From CAVXEH01 sp963805645 (lineage in GTDB: Bacteria > Chloroflexota > Limnocylindria > QHBO01), in NCBI GenBank assembly GCA_963805645.1, contig CAWDVA010000006.1:62001-126000 (forward strand): 64,000 nucleotides of DNA, in the 5' to 3' direction. The position numbers were made by a program, and so were the translations under genes. Below, piece by piece: positions 34,135-42,633 of this stretch. Numbering within the stretch: position 1 is the stretch's first letter; each line of letters opens with the position of its first letter. The notes under the pieces were generated by a model that did no database searches, was not told where the DNA came from, and saw only the letters and a program-made list of their open reading frames with translations.

Positions 34135-34776
34135 TTACGGAAGCATGGCCAGGGTGTCGGCAGAGGGACCCTCGCTGCCGGTCACCAGGAACAGGATGTC
34201 GTTCGTGGCGTACAGGTAGATCTTCAGGCCCGGCTGGCTGGGCTCGTCCGACTGCTGGACGCTCTTGCCGCCAACCGTCCCCGACGACCAGCTGTACCCG
34301 GTCTCCCCCTGGCTCGCCGCGGTCTTGAACACGTTGAGCAGGGTGTCGGTGCCGGCGCCGGGTGCCTTGAAGGCGAACACCCCGAGCGCAGACTGGTTCG
34401 CGACGTCAACGCCGAAGCCGAAGGCCACCGAGATGGTGGTGGGGTCGATCCCGAGGGCGTTGAGGAAGGCCACCGACTGCGGGTCGTTCTGCCCGCTGGT
34501 CAGGAACTCGTTGGCCTTCATCGAGAACTTCTGGAGGGTGATGCCATCCACGGTGTCGGGAAGGATTGCCTCCAGGGCGGTGTCGCTGTTGCCGATGGAC
34601 GGGAACGGGATGCCGCTGCTGGCCGCCTCGCTGGCCGCGGGGGTGGGCGTTGCCTCAGGGGTGGGGCTGGGCGTGGGAGTGGGCGAGGGCGTGGGACTCG
34701 CGCCGCCCCCGCTCGAGCAGGCGGCCACCGCGATGGCCAGCAGGGCGGCGAGCCCGGCGGTGCGCAATCGGTTCAT
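34135..34776 (-). CDS. Putative lipoprotein of unknown function
   Basis: 213 residues. The N-terminus is a lipoprotein signal (RTAGLAALLAIAVAACSSGG, lipobox VAAC). A Ser/Pro/Thr-rich linker of about 30 residues follows, then a roughly 150-residue domain (TVDGITLQKFSMKANEFLTS, then SVAFGFGVDVANQSALGVFA) that I do not recognise. It should be anchored on the outer membrane face. It lies downstream of the hydantoinase on the same strand, 99 bp away, so it could be read through from that operon, but no function can be inferred. Confidence 0.65.
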   Translation of the reverse strand: MNRLRTAGLAALLAIAVAACSSGGGASPTPSPTPTPSPTPEATPTPAASEAASSGIPFPSIGNSDTALEAILPDTVDGITLQKFSMKANEFLTSGQNDPQSVAFLNALGIDPTTISVAFGFGVDVANQSALGVFAFKAPGAGTDTLLNVFKTAASQGETGYSWSSGTVGGKSVQQSDEPSQPGLKIYLYATNDILFLVTGSEGPSADTLAMLP

Positions 34777-34875
34777 GGGAATGGGGCGTCCTCCACGGTG
34801 AGCTGAACGGTGACACCCGCCGGTGCGGGCAGCCAGGGCAGGATATCCAATGCGGCGGCGGCCGCATAGAGGGGG

Positions 34876-36255
34876 CTACTGCAGGTACGGACTCCGCGTG
34901 CGCTTGATGAAGCGGCCGTCACCCGCCTTTCCGAGCCACTCGTCGCCGTCGACGATGATCTTGCCACGGCTCAGGACCAGGTCCGACTTGCCGGTGATCT
35001 CCATCCCCTCGTAGCACGAGTAGTCGACGTCCATGTGATGCGTCTTGGCGGAGATGGTCCAGGTCTTCTTCGGGTCGTAGACCAGGATGTCGGCATCGGC
35101 GCCGGGAGCGATCACGCCCTTCTGCGGCAGGCCGAACATGCGCGCCGGAGCGGTGGAGCACACCTCCACCCACCGATTAGGACTGAATCGTCCCCCGACC
35201 ACCCCGCCGTGATGGAGCAGGTCGACACGGTTCTCCACGCCCGGGAGCCCGTTGGGAATCTTGCGGAAGTCGCCGCGGCCCAGCTCCTTCTGACCGTGGA
35301 AGTCGAACGGGCAGTGATCGGTGGCCACGACCTGGAGATCGTCCTTCACCAGCCCCTGCCAGAGCTCGTCGAGGTGGTCGGCCGGCCGCAGCGGCGGCGA
35401 GCAGACGAACTTGGATCCCTCGAAGCCGTTGCCCATGTCCTCCAGCGTCAGGAACAGGTACTGCGGGCAGGTCTCGGCGAACGTGGGCAGGCCCTCGTCC
35501 CGCGCGCGCCGCACCTCGTTGAGGGCGTCGCGGGCCGAGAGGTGGACGATGTAGACCGGGGAGCCGGCGACCTCGGCCAGGCGGATCACCCGGTTCGTGG
35601 CCTCGCCCTCCATCACCGGCGAGCGGCTGACGCCGTGCCAGTACGGATCGGTGTGGCCGGCCGCGGCGTTCTGGTTGGCGACCACGTCGATGGCCAGCCC
35701 GTTCTCCGCGTGCATGAGGATCATGCCGCCGTTCTTCGCGGTCTGCTGCATCGCCCGGAAGATCGATCCGTCGTCGGAGAGGAAGACGCCCGGGTACGCG
35801 GTGAACAGCTTGAAGGTCGTGACCCCCTCGTCGACGAGCTGGTCCATCTCACTGAGCACGTCGTCGCGGACGTCGCTCACGATCATGTGGAAGGCGTAGT
35901 CGATGCTGCAGTTGCCGTCCGCCTTCTCGTGCCAGGCGTCAAGGCCCTGCCGCAGCGAGCCGCCCCGCGGCTGCACGGCGAAGTCGATGATCGTGGTGGT
36001 CCCGCCGAACGCCGCCGCCCGGGTGCCCGTCTCGAACGTGTCCTTGGCGAACGTGCCGCCGAACGGCAGCTCCATGTGGGTGTGGACGTCGATCCCGCCG
36101 GGGACGAGCCACCTCCCGGACGCGTCGATGGTCCGGTCCGCCTCGACCGACAGCTCCTCCCCGATGAGCGCGATGCGCTCCCCGTCGATCAGGACGTCGG
36201 CCCGGGTCGTGGCGTCGGCGTTGATGATCGTGCCGTTCTTGATCAGCGTGCGCAT
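34876..36255 (-). CDS. hydA: Dihydropyrimidinase / D-hydantoinase
   Basis: 459 residues; the ATG follows GAGGAG. It has amidohydrolase metal motifs: DVHTHMELPFGGTFAKDTFE near residue 57, TTFKLFTAYPGVFL with the carboxylated Lys near 150, MILMHAENG near 178 and VYIVHLSARDAL near 234. The family is cytosolic, zinc-dependent and cleaves dihydrouracil/dihydrothymine or 5-substituted hydantoins to carbamoyl-amino acids. It is preceded on the same strand by an LLM oxidoreductase and a MarR regulator. The next pathway steps lie at 39915 and 43894, with a transporter at 45344. Confidence 0.92.
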   Translation of the reverse strand: MRTLIKNGTIINADATTRADVLIDGERIALIGEELSVEADRTIDASGRWLVPGGIDVHTHMELPFGGTFAKDTFETGTRAAAFGGTTTIIDFAVQPRGGSLRQGLDAWHEKADGNCSIDYAFHMIVSDVRDDVLSEMDQLVDEGVTTFKLFTAYPGVFLSDDGSIFRAMQQTAKNGGMILMHAENGLAIDVVANQNAAAGHTDPYWHGVSRSPVMEGEATNRVIRLAEVAGSPVYIVHLSARDALNEVRRARDEGLPTFAETCPQYLFLTLEDMGNGFEGSKFVCSPPLRPADHLDELWQGLVKDDLQVVATDHCPFDFHGQKELGRGDFRKIPNGLPGVENRVDLLHHGGVVGGRFSPNRWVEVCSTAPARMFGLPQKGVIAPGADADILVYDPKKTWTISAKTHHMDVDYSCYEGMEITGKSDLVLSRGKIIVDGDEWLGKAGDGRFIKRTRSPYLQ

Positions 36256-36355
36256 CGGTCTCCTCTCGCTCGTTCGGGTGAGGCGGCGCGGGCGTGCAAT
36301 CCGTGATGGCTCGGAACGCTCATGGTACGACCGGCCGTGACGCCGGGACGGGGCG

Positions 36356-37363
36356 TCAGGCGCGGGCCGTCACCTCGCGCATGACCGGCACCACCTCGCG
36401 GCCATACCGGTCGAGCTGATCCTCCTCGTCGCCGTTCATGAGGTAGATGTTCAGCTGGTCGACCCCGGCATCGGCCAGCTCGCGGAGGCGGGCGATGTGC
36501 TCCTCCGCCTCGCCCAGGACGCAGAAGCGGTCCGTCACCTCGTCGTCCACGAACGCCGCATTGTCCGACCCCACCTCCGCGTGATGAAGGTAGTCATAGC
36601 CGGCCCGGTCGCGGACGTAGCCGGTGAGCGCGGCGGGGAGCTGCTCGCGCGGATAGCGGTTCACGAGGTCCACCACGTGGTTGCCGACCAGCGCCGGGAA
36701 CCAGCGGGTCCGTTCGCGACCTTCCTCCCGGGGACCGAGGTGCGCCGGCGCCGCAGCCTGGACCCGGACGCTGCCGGGGGCGCGTCCGGCGCCGGCCTCC
36801 GCCTCGCGGACCTGGCTGACGAACCAGCGGATCAGGTCGGGATCGGCCAGCTGGAGGATCACGCCGTCGGCCGCCCGACCCGTCATGGCGAGCGCCATGG
36901 GCCCATAGCCGGCGACCCACACCGGCAGGGTCCAGCCGCCGGCCCACGGCAGCGAGATCTCGACGCCCTCGTAGGTCACCATCCTGCCTTCCACGAGGTC
37001 GCGGATGACGCCAATCGCCTCTTCCAGCGTCCTGATCGTGGTCGGAGGCTTGCCCAGCACCCGCCGCGCGCTGTCTCCGCGGCCGATCCCCAGGTCCATG
37101 CGGCCCTGCGAAACCTCGTTCAGGACCGCCAGCGTCGACGCCGTAACCGACGGCTCGCGCGTTGCGGGGTTCGTGACGCAGGTGCCCAGCCGCATTCGCT
37201 CGGTGGCCTGTGCCATGAGGGTCAGCAGCACGTACGGCTCGCGCCACAGGACATGGCTGTCCCACAGCCAGCCGTAGGTGAAGCCGTTGGCTTCGGCGCG
37301 ACGTGCGAGGTCAGTGGTGCGACGGAGGTCGTGCTCCGGCTTGAGGGTGAAGCCGAAGTCCAT
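36356..37363 (-). CDS. LLM-class oxidoreductase (TIGR03842-like) linked to dihydropyrimidinase
   Basis: 335 residues from an ATG with AGGAGG upstream. Family features: MDFGFTLKPEHDLRRTTDLA, FTYGWLWDSHVLWREPYVLL, MRLGTCVTNPATREPSVTAS and MDLGIGRGDSARRVLGKPPT. These match TIGR03842, a luciferase-like group using FMN or F420. It lies 100 bp upstream of hydA, behind a palindrome that overlaps its -10. This placement suggests it acts in pyrimidine or hydantoin catabolism, perhaps as the reductive first step in place of dihydropyrimidine dehydrogenase. The family call is firm; the reaction is hypothesis. Confidence 0.87.
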   Translation of the reverse strand: MDFGFTLKPEHDLRRTTDLARRAEANGFTYGWLWDSHVLWREPYVLLTLMAQATERMRLGTCVTNPATREPSVTASTLAVLNEVSQGRMDLGIGRGDSARRVLGKPPTTIRTLEEAIGVIRDLVEGRMVTYEGVEISLPWAGGWTLPVWVAGYGPMALAMTGRAADGVILQLADPDLIRWFVSQVREAEAGAGRAPGSVRVQAAAPAHLGPREEGRERTRWFPALVGNHVVDLVNRYPREQLPAALTGYVRDRAGYDYLHHAEVGSDNAAFVDDEVTDRFCVLGEAEEHIARLRELADAGVDQLNIYLMNGDEEDQLDRYGREVVPVMREVTARA

Positions 37364-37380
37364 GGCTCGGTCCTCCTGCT

Positions 37381-37403
37381 CGGTTCGAGCTGTTCGGTTC
37401 GAG
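37381..37403. repeat. Twin CGGTTCGAG boxes upstream of LLM gene
   Basis: CGGTTCGAG occurs at 37381-37389 and 37395-37403, a 14-bp period, just upstream of the Shine-Dalgarno of the LLM gene. It may be a leader element or protein site; no known motif is recognised. Confidence 0.35.
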
Positions 37404-37408
37404 GGTCG

Positions 37409-37425
37409 CAGGGTACATCACCCTG
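37409..37425. promoter_or_regulatory. Palindromic operator over -10 of LLM-hydA genes
   Basis: CAGGGT-ACATC-ACCCTG is a perfect 6+5+6 palindrome. On the minus strand it contains TACCCT (37415-37410), a plausible -10 for the LLM-hydA transcript, so binding would repress. The MarR gene next upstream is a candidate ligand-responsive regulator. Confidence 0.5.
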
Positions 37426-37456
37426 TCGCGCCACCGGCGGCATCGAGGCCGGAAGC

Positions 37457-38044
37457 TCAGGCTCCAGGCCGTCGAGCGGGCCCGCGGTGCCGGAGCCAGT
37501 CGAGAAAGGCGAGCAGCTCAGCCTCCTGCTCGGGGTGGAGGCGGGTGCCGGCGTAGTAGACCGCATGAGCACCCGCATCGGGGAGTGGCTCCACCGACTG
37601 CGCCCCGCCGACCGTGCGGAGGGCCCATTCCAGCCGGCGAACGCCCCATGCCACCAGGGAGGCGCTCTCTCCCAGCGCTCCGCGGAGCTCCTCGAGCAGG
37701 GCCAGGAACCCCGTTTGCGCGGCGGCGAACGCTCGGCGTCCGTCGTCGCTGAGCGCAACCACGCGCGACCGGCGGTCGGTGGGATGGGCCCGGACCGCCA
37801 CCAGGCCGTCGCGCTGCATGCCGGCCACGATCCGCGACATCGACGGGCTCGGGACGCCGGTGACGGCAGCGAGCTCCCCGGGGGGCAGCGGGCCACGGGT
37901 GGCGAGAACGGTGGCCACCTCGAACGCGCGCGGCGAGAGCCCCGTTCCCGCCAGGCGCTCGTCCAGGAGGGAACCGAGCAGATCGCTCGCAACCGAGGCG
38001 TGGAAGAGCACCGCCTGGTCGGTATTGATCATTTCATCCGGCAT
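37457..38044 (-). CDS. MarR-family regulator upstream of the pyrimidine-type genes
   Basis: 195 residues from an ATG at 38044. The winged helix reads LSPRAFEVATVLATRGPLPP, GELAAVTGVPSPSMSRIVAG and the wing RAHPTDRRSRVVALSDDGRR. A C-terminal dimer region of about 60 residues extends beyond typical MarR. It is divergent from the solute-binding lipoprotein at 38099 and upstream of the LLM-hydA pair. It probably regulates one or both; palindrome 37409-37425 is the best nearby site. Confidence 0.82.
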   Translation of the reverse strand: MPDEMINTDQAVLFHASVASDLLGSLLDERLAGTGLSPRAFEVATVLATRGPLPPGELAAVTGVPSPSMSRIVAGMQRDGLVAVRAHPTDRRSRVVALSDDGRRAFAAAQTGFLALLEELRGALGESASLVAWGVRRLEWALRTVGGAQSVEPLPDAGAHAVYYAGTRLHPEQEAELLAFLDWLRHRGPARRPGA

Positions 38045-38098
38045 GATAGTAGTGTTAGATGATACGGAATACCCCAGCCCGACAGGAGGATACGGCCG

Positions 38099-39427
38099 AT
38101 GCGTCCCGCCGAGCATCCCCGGCGCGTCCGCCCCATGGCGGCCACGGTGGTCACCCTGCTCATCCTGAGCGCCTGCAGCACGGGGCCGGCGGGCAGCGCC
38201 GCCCCGACGCAGGCGGCATCGGCTGCGTCGGTACCGGTGACCTTCGCCGTCTTCGGTGGCGGCGGAGCGCACCTGACCTGGATGGTCCGCACCGCCAGGG
38301 CCTGGGCCGCTGATCACCCGGAGATCGACCTGACCACGACCACCGGGAACTTCTACTCGAGCCCCGTCCCCTACCAGGCGCTGCAGGACGCGTACTTCGC
38401 CTCCCCGGCGCCCGACCTGGTCTCCGGCTTCATTGGCGGGTCCATGACCGCCGATGCGGCGGCGGGCAGGTTCGCCGACCTCACCGACCTGTGGCAGTCG
38501 CTTGGCCTTGATGATGCGGTGCCGCCTGCCGTTGCCGACCTGGCGACCGTGAACGGCCGCCGCTACTGGATTCCGACCCTCGCCCAGTGGAACCCCGTCT
38601 TCTATCGAACCGACGTGTTCGCCCGGGCGAGCATCGATCCACCGGCCACCTGGGATGACCTGCTCGCCGACTGCCGGACGCTGCGTGCTGCCGGGATCGA
38701 TCGACCGATCGCCCAGGCCGGCGGGCAGAACTGGTCGCCGCCTGCCGCCCGCTGGTTCAGCACCATCGACCTTGCCATCAACGGCGCCGACTTCCACGAG
38801 GCGCTCGCGGCAGGGTCGGTGGCGTGGACCGATCCTCGCGTGAAGGACGTCTTCGCGAAGTGGTCGGAGCTCTTCGATGCCGGCTGCTACGGGGATCCGG
38901 CGCTCCAGGGCTACGGGGATCCGTTGCTTGAGCTCAAGGAGGGCACGACCGCCATGGACAACCTGGGTGAGTGGATCTTCGAGAATGCCGCGCTCACCGA
39001 CAACCTGCCCATCGACTTCTTCCGGCCGCCGACCATCGATCCCGCGGTCCCGCGCACCGACATCGTGCTGGCCTACGGGCTCGCCATCCCCGCCGACGCG
39101 CCGCACCCCGAGCAGGCGAAGGACCTCATCAGGGCCCTGGTCAGCGCCGACTCGCTGCGGACCGCCTACAGGAGCGTCCCGCGCGTGATCCTCGACACGC
39201 GCGTCGACCCCGGCTACCTGCCGCGGCACGCCAAGGGGCTGCAGCTCCTGGAGAATGCCGGGCGGGTCGTCGAGCTCTGGGAGTTCACGGCGACCGAGCC
39301 GCAGGCCACCATCGGCCTCGACCTGTTCACCGCCTTCCTGCAGGATCCCGGCACGCTGGCCGACGACCTGGCCACGGCCGAGAAGGCGAGGGCGGCGGCC
39401 TACGGAGCGGCGGGGACCGGGACGTGA
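38099..39427 (+). CDS. ABC-transporter substrate-binding lipoprotein (family 1, sugar-type)
   Basis: 442 residues. The ATG follows CAGGAGG. A lipoprotein signal (MAATVVTLLILSACSTGPAG) anchors it outside the membrane. The fold is of extracellular solute-binding family 1: VPVTFAVFGGGGAHLTWMVR, then YWIPTLAQWNPVFYRTDVFA, TWDDLLADCRTLRAAGIDRP and TAMDNLGEWIFENAAL. No permease or ATPase lies nearby, so it is an orphan binding protein serving a distant transporter or acting as a sensor. It is divergent from the MarR gene and coupled to the next ORF by GTGA. Confidence 0.82.
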   Translation: MRPAEHPRRVRPMAATVVTLLILSACSTGPAGSAAPTQAASAASVPVTFAVFGGGGAHLTWMVRTARAWAADHPEIDLTTTTGNFYSSPVPYQALQDAYFASPAPDLVSGFIGGSMTADAAAGRFADLTDLWQSLGLDDAVPPAVADLATVNGRRYWIPTLAQWNPVFYRTDVFARASIDPPATWDDLLADCRTLRAAGIDRPIAQAGGQNWSPPAARWFSTIDLAINGADFHEALAAGSVAWTDPRVKDVFAKWSELFDAGCYGDPALQGYGDPLLELKEGTTAMDNLGEWIFENAALTDNLPIDFFRPPTIDPAVPRTDIVLAYGLAIPADAPHPEQAKDLIRALVSADSLRTAYRSVPRVILDTRVDPGYLPRHAKGLQLLENAGRVVELWEFTATEPQATIGLDLFTAFLQDPGTLADDLATAEKARAAAYGAAGTGT

Positions 39428-39939
39428 CCCCGGAGGCGGAGGCTCCCGCCGGAGGCGCCGCCGCGTTCGACTACCTGATCGGCTCGTGGCGGGTGCGCCA
39501 TCGGCTCTGGAGCGAGCGCACCGCACGCTGGCTGCGGCTGGAAGGGCCGTACCGCATGGCGCCGATCCTGGATGGATCGGCCAACCTGGACCACGCGGAG
39601 ATCGCGGACCTGCCGCCGTACCCGTTCATCGGCAGCTCGATCCGCATCTACGACCCGGAGCAGGATGCGTGGGCGATCGGCTGGATCGACAACCTGTCGC
39701 ACGCCTTCGGCTCGATCGTCAGCGGACCGATGCGCGGCGGGCGGGGCGAGTTCCACGGGACCCGCCCCGGACCGGCCGGGACGCGCCTCGTCCGCTTCCG
39801 ATGGCGCTTCCTGCCGCCGGACCGTGCCCGCTGGATCCAGGGCGTCTCCGACGATGACGGCGCGACCTGGCGGGCGACCTGGGCCATGTCGTTCCGGCGC
39901 GAGCCCGACGACGCTCAGGGTCGGACGAGGTCCTCGTAG
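39424..39939 (+). CDS. Conserved small protein, lipocalin/DUF1579-like
   Basis: 171 residues from a GTG that overlaps the stop of the binding-protein gene (GTGA at 39424-39427). The opening AFDYLIGSWRVRHRLWSERT and strands such as RIYDPEQDAWAIGWIDNLSH and TRLVRFRWRFLPPDRARWIQ resemble beta-barrel DUF1579/lipocalin-like proteins that follow the FxxLxGxW pattern. There is no signal peptide, so it is cytosolic. Its 3' end overlaps the convergent nitrilase-type gene by 25 bp. The function is unknown; the fold call is moderate. Confidence 0.62.
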   Translation: MTPEAEAPAGGAAAFDYLIGSWRVRHRLWSERTARWLRLEGPYRMAPILDGSANLDHAEIADLPPYPFIGSSIRIYDPEQDAWAIGWIDNLSHAFGSIVSGPMRGGRGEFHGTRPGPAGTRLVRFRWRFLPPDRARWIQGVSDDDGATWRATWAMSFRREPDDAQGRTRSS

Positions 39940-40763
39940 GCGTCGGGGCGCCGGTCGCGGAAGAACTGCCAGGTCTGGCGCACTTCCTCGATCTTGTCGA
40001 GGTCAAGGTCACGGACCATGAGCTCCTCGTCGTGGGCGTCGCCCACGTCGCCCACGAACTGGCCGCGCGGGTCGCAGAAGTAGGACTGCCCGTAGAAGTC
40101 GTCGTCCCCGAGCGGCTCGATGCCGACCCGGTTGATGGTTCCCACGAAGTATCCGTTGGCCAGGGCGTGGCTCACCTGCTCGACCCGCCACAGGTACTCC
40201 GAGAGGCCGCGGCTGGTGGCCGAGGGGATGAAGACGATCTCCGCGCCGTTGAGGCCCAGCGCCCGCGCGCCCTCCGGGAAGTGCCGGTCATAGCAGATGT
40301 ACACGCCGACCTTGCCGACGGCGGTGTCGAAGACCGGGTAGCCCAGGTTGCCGGGTCGGAAGTAGAACTTCTCCCAGAAGCCCTGCACGTGGGGGATGTG
40401 CGTCTTGCGGTACTTACCGAGGTAGGAGCCGTCCGCGTCGATCACCGCGGCGGTGTTGTAGTAGATCCCGCTGGTGTGCTCGTCCTCCTCGTACATCGGC
40501 ACGATGAGGACCATCCCGGTCTCCTTCGCGAGCTCCTGCATCAACTTGGTGGTGGGCCCGTCGGGAATGTGCTCGGTGTAGCTGTAGTACTGCGGATCCT
40601 GGACCTGGCAGAAGTACGGCCCGTAGAAGAGCTCCTGGAAGCACATCACCTTGGCGCCCTGGTTTGCGGCCTCGCGCGCATAGCGGATGTGCTTCTCGAT
40701 CATCGAGTCCTTGTCGCCGGTCCACTCCGCCTGGAGCAGGGCCGCGCGGACGATTCGTGCCAT
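39915..40763 (-). CDS. Carbon-nitrogen hydrolase, beta-ureidopropionase/N-carbamoyl-amino-acid type
   Basis: 282 residues from the ATG at 40763 with GGAGG upstream. The nitrilase-superfamily triad is present: Glu in MCFQELFYGPYFCQVQD near residue 45, Lys in GKYRKTHIPHVQGFWEKFYF near 120 and Cys in VYICYDRHFPEGARALGLNG near 155. The CYDRHFPE and GFWEKFYF motifs are typical of N-carbamoyl-beta-alanine and N-carbamoyl-amino-acid amidohydrolases. It would release beta-alanine, CO2 and NH3 after dihydropyrimidinase (34876). Its end overlaps the convergent gene by 25 bp. Confidence 0.88.
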   Translation of the reverse strand: MARIVRAALLQAEWTGDKDSMIEKHIRYAREAANQGAKVMCFQELFYGPYFCQVQDPQYYSYTEHIPDGPTTKLMQELAKETGMVLIVPMYEEDEHTSGIYYNTAAVIDADGSYLGKYRKTHIPHVQGFWEKFYFRPGNLGYPVFDTAVGKVGVYICYDRHFPEGARALGLNGAEIVFIPSATSRGLSEYLWRVEQVSHALANGYFVGTINRVGIEPLGDDDFYGQSYFCDPRGQFVGDVGDAHDEELMVRDLDLDKIEEVRQTWQFFRDRRPDAYEDLVRP

Positions 40764-40895
40764 CTCAGGTCGGCCTCCATCTCGGTGCGTTCGGGCTCGC
40801 AAGGAGCCGCATGAGAGGCCGATACTCTACAACCAAGGTTGCTCGCCCAGCCCTCCGAATGCCGGTGGCCGCCCGGCTGTGCGAGACTGCCACCG

Positions 40896-41447
40896 ATGAC
40901 CTCATGGCGGGCCTGGCGCCTTCTCCCTCTCCTCGTCCTGCTGGTCGGGCTCGTGGCGCTTCCAGCCCGTGCGCTGGCCGACTGCGCGGTACCGCCGGCG
41001 CCCGCCGACGCACTCAGGAGCGCGACGACCGCCTTCGTCGGCACGGTGACCGCCGTCGCCGACAACGCCCAGACGGCGACCTTCCATGTCGAGGAGATCT
41101 GGGTCGGCACCAACCTGTCGGACCCCATCACGGTGTACGGAGGCGGCCTGGCCAGTGCCGGCACCGCGGCCGAGGGCCGGAGCTGGACGGTGGGCACCCG
41201 CTACCTCGTGTTCCCCACCATCGACAAGGACGGCAACCTGCTCGACAGCCAGTGCTCGCCCACGGTCGAGTACACGCCGGCGCTCGATCCGCTGCGGCCG
41301 GCATCGGCGCATGCCCCGCAGGGTCCGCCGACCTCGGGCGTACCGGGCGATCCGCCCATTGCCGCGGTGTTCCTGGTCATCGTGGTCTTCGGAACGCTGG
41401 GAGCGGTGGTCCTGTGGCGGCTGGGCCGTCCCCGCGAGATCTCCTGA
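40896..41447 (+). CDS. Membrane-anchored secreted protein with N-terminal TIMP/netrin-like pattern
   Basis: 183 residues from the ATG at 40896. A signal peptide (RLLPLLVLLVGLVALPARAL) is cut before DCAVPPAPADAL, giving an N-terminal Cys as in TIMP/netrin-like OB folds. Strands TTAFVGTVTAVADNAQTATF, EEIWVGTNLSDPITVYGG and YLVFPTIDKDGNLLDSQCSP follow, the last bringing a second Cys. A C-terminal membrane helix (IAAVFLVIVVFGTLGAVVLW) anchors it. Such proteins are common and uncharacterised. Function unknown. Confidence 0.65.
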   Translation: MTSWRAWRLLPLLVLLVGLVALPARALADCAVPPAPADALRSATTAFVGTVTAVADNAQTATFHVEEIWVGTNLSDPITVYGGGLASAGTAAEGRSWTVGTRYLVFPTIDKDGNLLDSQCSPTVEYTPALDPLRPASAHAPQGPPTSGVPGDPPIAAVFLVIVVFGTLGAVVLWRLGRPREIS

Positions 41448-41532
41448 ACCCGGCAGCCTGGCGGATTCACGCGGCCTGGCGTGTCGAGGCGGAGCCCCGG
41501 CGCTCATCCACCGGCGGCGGATACGGGCATGG

Positions 41533-41538
41533 CACAAT
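41533..41538 (+). promoter_or_regulatory. -10-like CACAAT before K+ channel gene
   Basis: CACAAT ends 6 nt before the ATG at 41545. Confidence 0.35.
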
Positions 41539-41544
41539 CCGCCC

Positions 41545-42624
41545 ATGCCGGCCGGGCTCCGATCCTTCTTCCGCGTTCCGCCGCTGCTACGGAGGATCGT
41601 GTTCCACGCCCGCCGGGTGGGCGGGTCGGTCGATCGCCATTTCTTCTTCGCGCTGGCGGGCGGCCTCATCGGCTTCGTGGTGCTGGCCGCAGTCGCCATC
41701 ACACTGCTCGAGAAGCCGTTCACCGTAGGTGCCTTTGGGCAGTCGTTCTACTGGGCGCTGACCACTGTCCTGGGCCAGGGGGACAGCAACTACGTCACCA
41801 CGCCGGGCGGCTGGATCGTGAGCTGGCTGCTCGTCCTGTTCGGGGTGGCCATCGTGGGCGCCATCACCGGTGCCATCGTCGGGTTCGTCATCGACTTTCT
41901 GCTCAAGGAGGGCCAGGGGATGGGAGCCTCGGGATTCCGCGACCACATCGTGATCTGCGGTTGGAACACGACGGCGCGGGAGATGGTCAAGGAGCTGCGG
42001 ACCGACGAGTACCGCCAGAAGGTGGTGCTGCTCCACGATGCGGAGCGCAACCCCGCCGGCGACGGCGTCTACTACGTGCGCGGCGACACGACGGCCGAGC
42101 ACGATCTGCGGCGGGCGGGCATCGAGGAGGCATCCGCGGCGCTCATCGTCCCCGCCGACGCGTCGAACGAGGCGGACATGCGCTCGATCCTGACCACCAT
42201 GGCCATCGAGTCGATCGCGCCGCGGGTACGCACCGTCGTGGAGGTCAACAACCCGGCGCACGTCGAGCATCTGCGGCGAGCGCACGCCGACGAGGTGCTC
42301 GTCACCTCGCGGCTCGCGTCGCGCCTCCTGGCCCGCTCGGCGCTGTACCCGGGCCTCTCGGAGCTGGTGACCGACATCGTCTCTGGAGGCGAGGGTTCAG
42401 AGCTGTACCGGGTGGCCCTGCCGGAGGACTACTGCGGCCTTTCCGTGGACGAGCTGTCGGCGCGCCTGCGCGCCGAGCATCGGGCCACGCTGCTGGGGAT
42501 CAGCCGCGAGGGTGCGGCACACGTCAACCCGGCCGCGGACTTTCGCCTCGAGCCGGGCGACGACGCGGTCGTGGTCGCGGAATCGCTGGGGACGCTGGCG
42601 CCCCTCCGGCTGCAGCATGATTGA
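41545..42624 (+). CDS. Two-TM potassium-channel-like protein with TrkA-N (RCK) domain
   Basis: 359 residues. A first membrane helix (FFALAGGLIGFVVLAAVAIT) leads to a pore region (FYWALTTVLGQGDSNYVTTP) and a second helix (VSWLLVLFGVAIVGAITGAI). Then come a Rossmann RCK/TrkA-N domain (DHIVICGWNTTAREMVKELR) and a TrkA-C-like end (FRLEPGDDAVVVAESLGTLA). The filter position reads TVLGQGD in place of the usual TVGYGD, so selectivity may differ from classical K+ channels. It sits 9 bp before the MarP-like protease gene and is probably co-transcribed with it. Confidence 0.85.
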   Translation: MPAGLRSFFRVPPLLRRIVFHARRVGGSVDRHFFFALAGGLIGFVVLAAVAITLLEKPFTVGAFGQSFYWALTTVLGQGDSNYVTTPGGWIVSWLLVLFGVAIVGAITGAIVGFVIDFLLKEGQGMGASGFRDHIVICGWNTTAREMVKELRTDEYRQKVVLLHDAERNPAGDGVYYVRGDTTAEHDLRRAGIEEASAALIVPADASNEADMRSILTTMAIESIAPRVRTVVEVNNPAHVEHLRRAHADEVLVTSRLASRLLARSALYPGLSELVTDIVSGGEGSELYRVALPEDYCGLSVDELSARLRAEHRATLLGISREGAAHVNPAADFRLEPGDDAVVVAESLGTLAPLRLQHD

Positions 42625-42633
42625 ACCCGCAAC

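Noticed and set aside
37457..39526. 689-codon minus-strand reading frame extending upstream of the MarR protein
   Set aside because: Only the last 195 codons show protein character (MarR). The rest is antisense to the solute-binding protein, which has a lipobox and family motifs.
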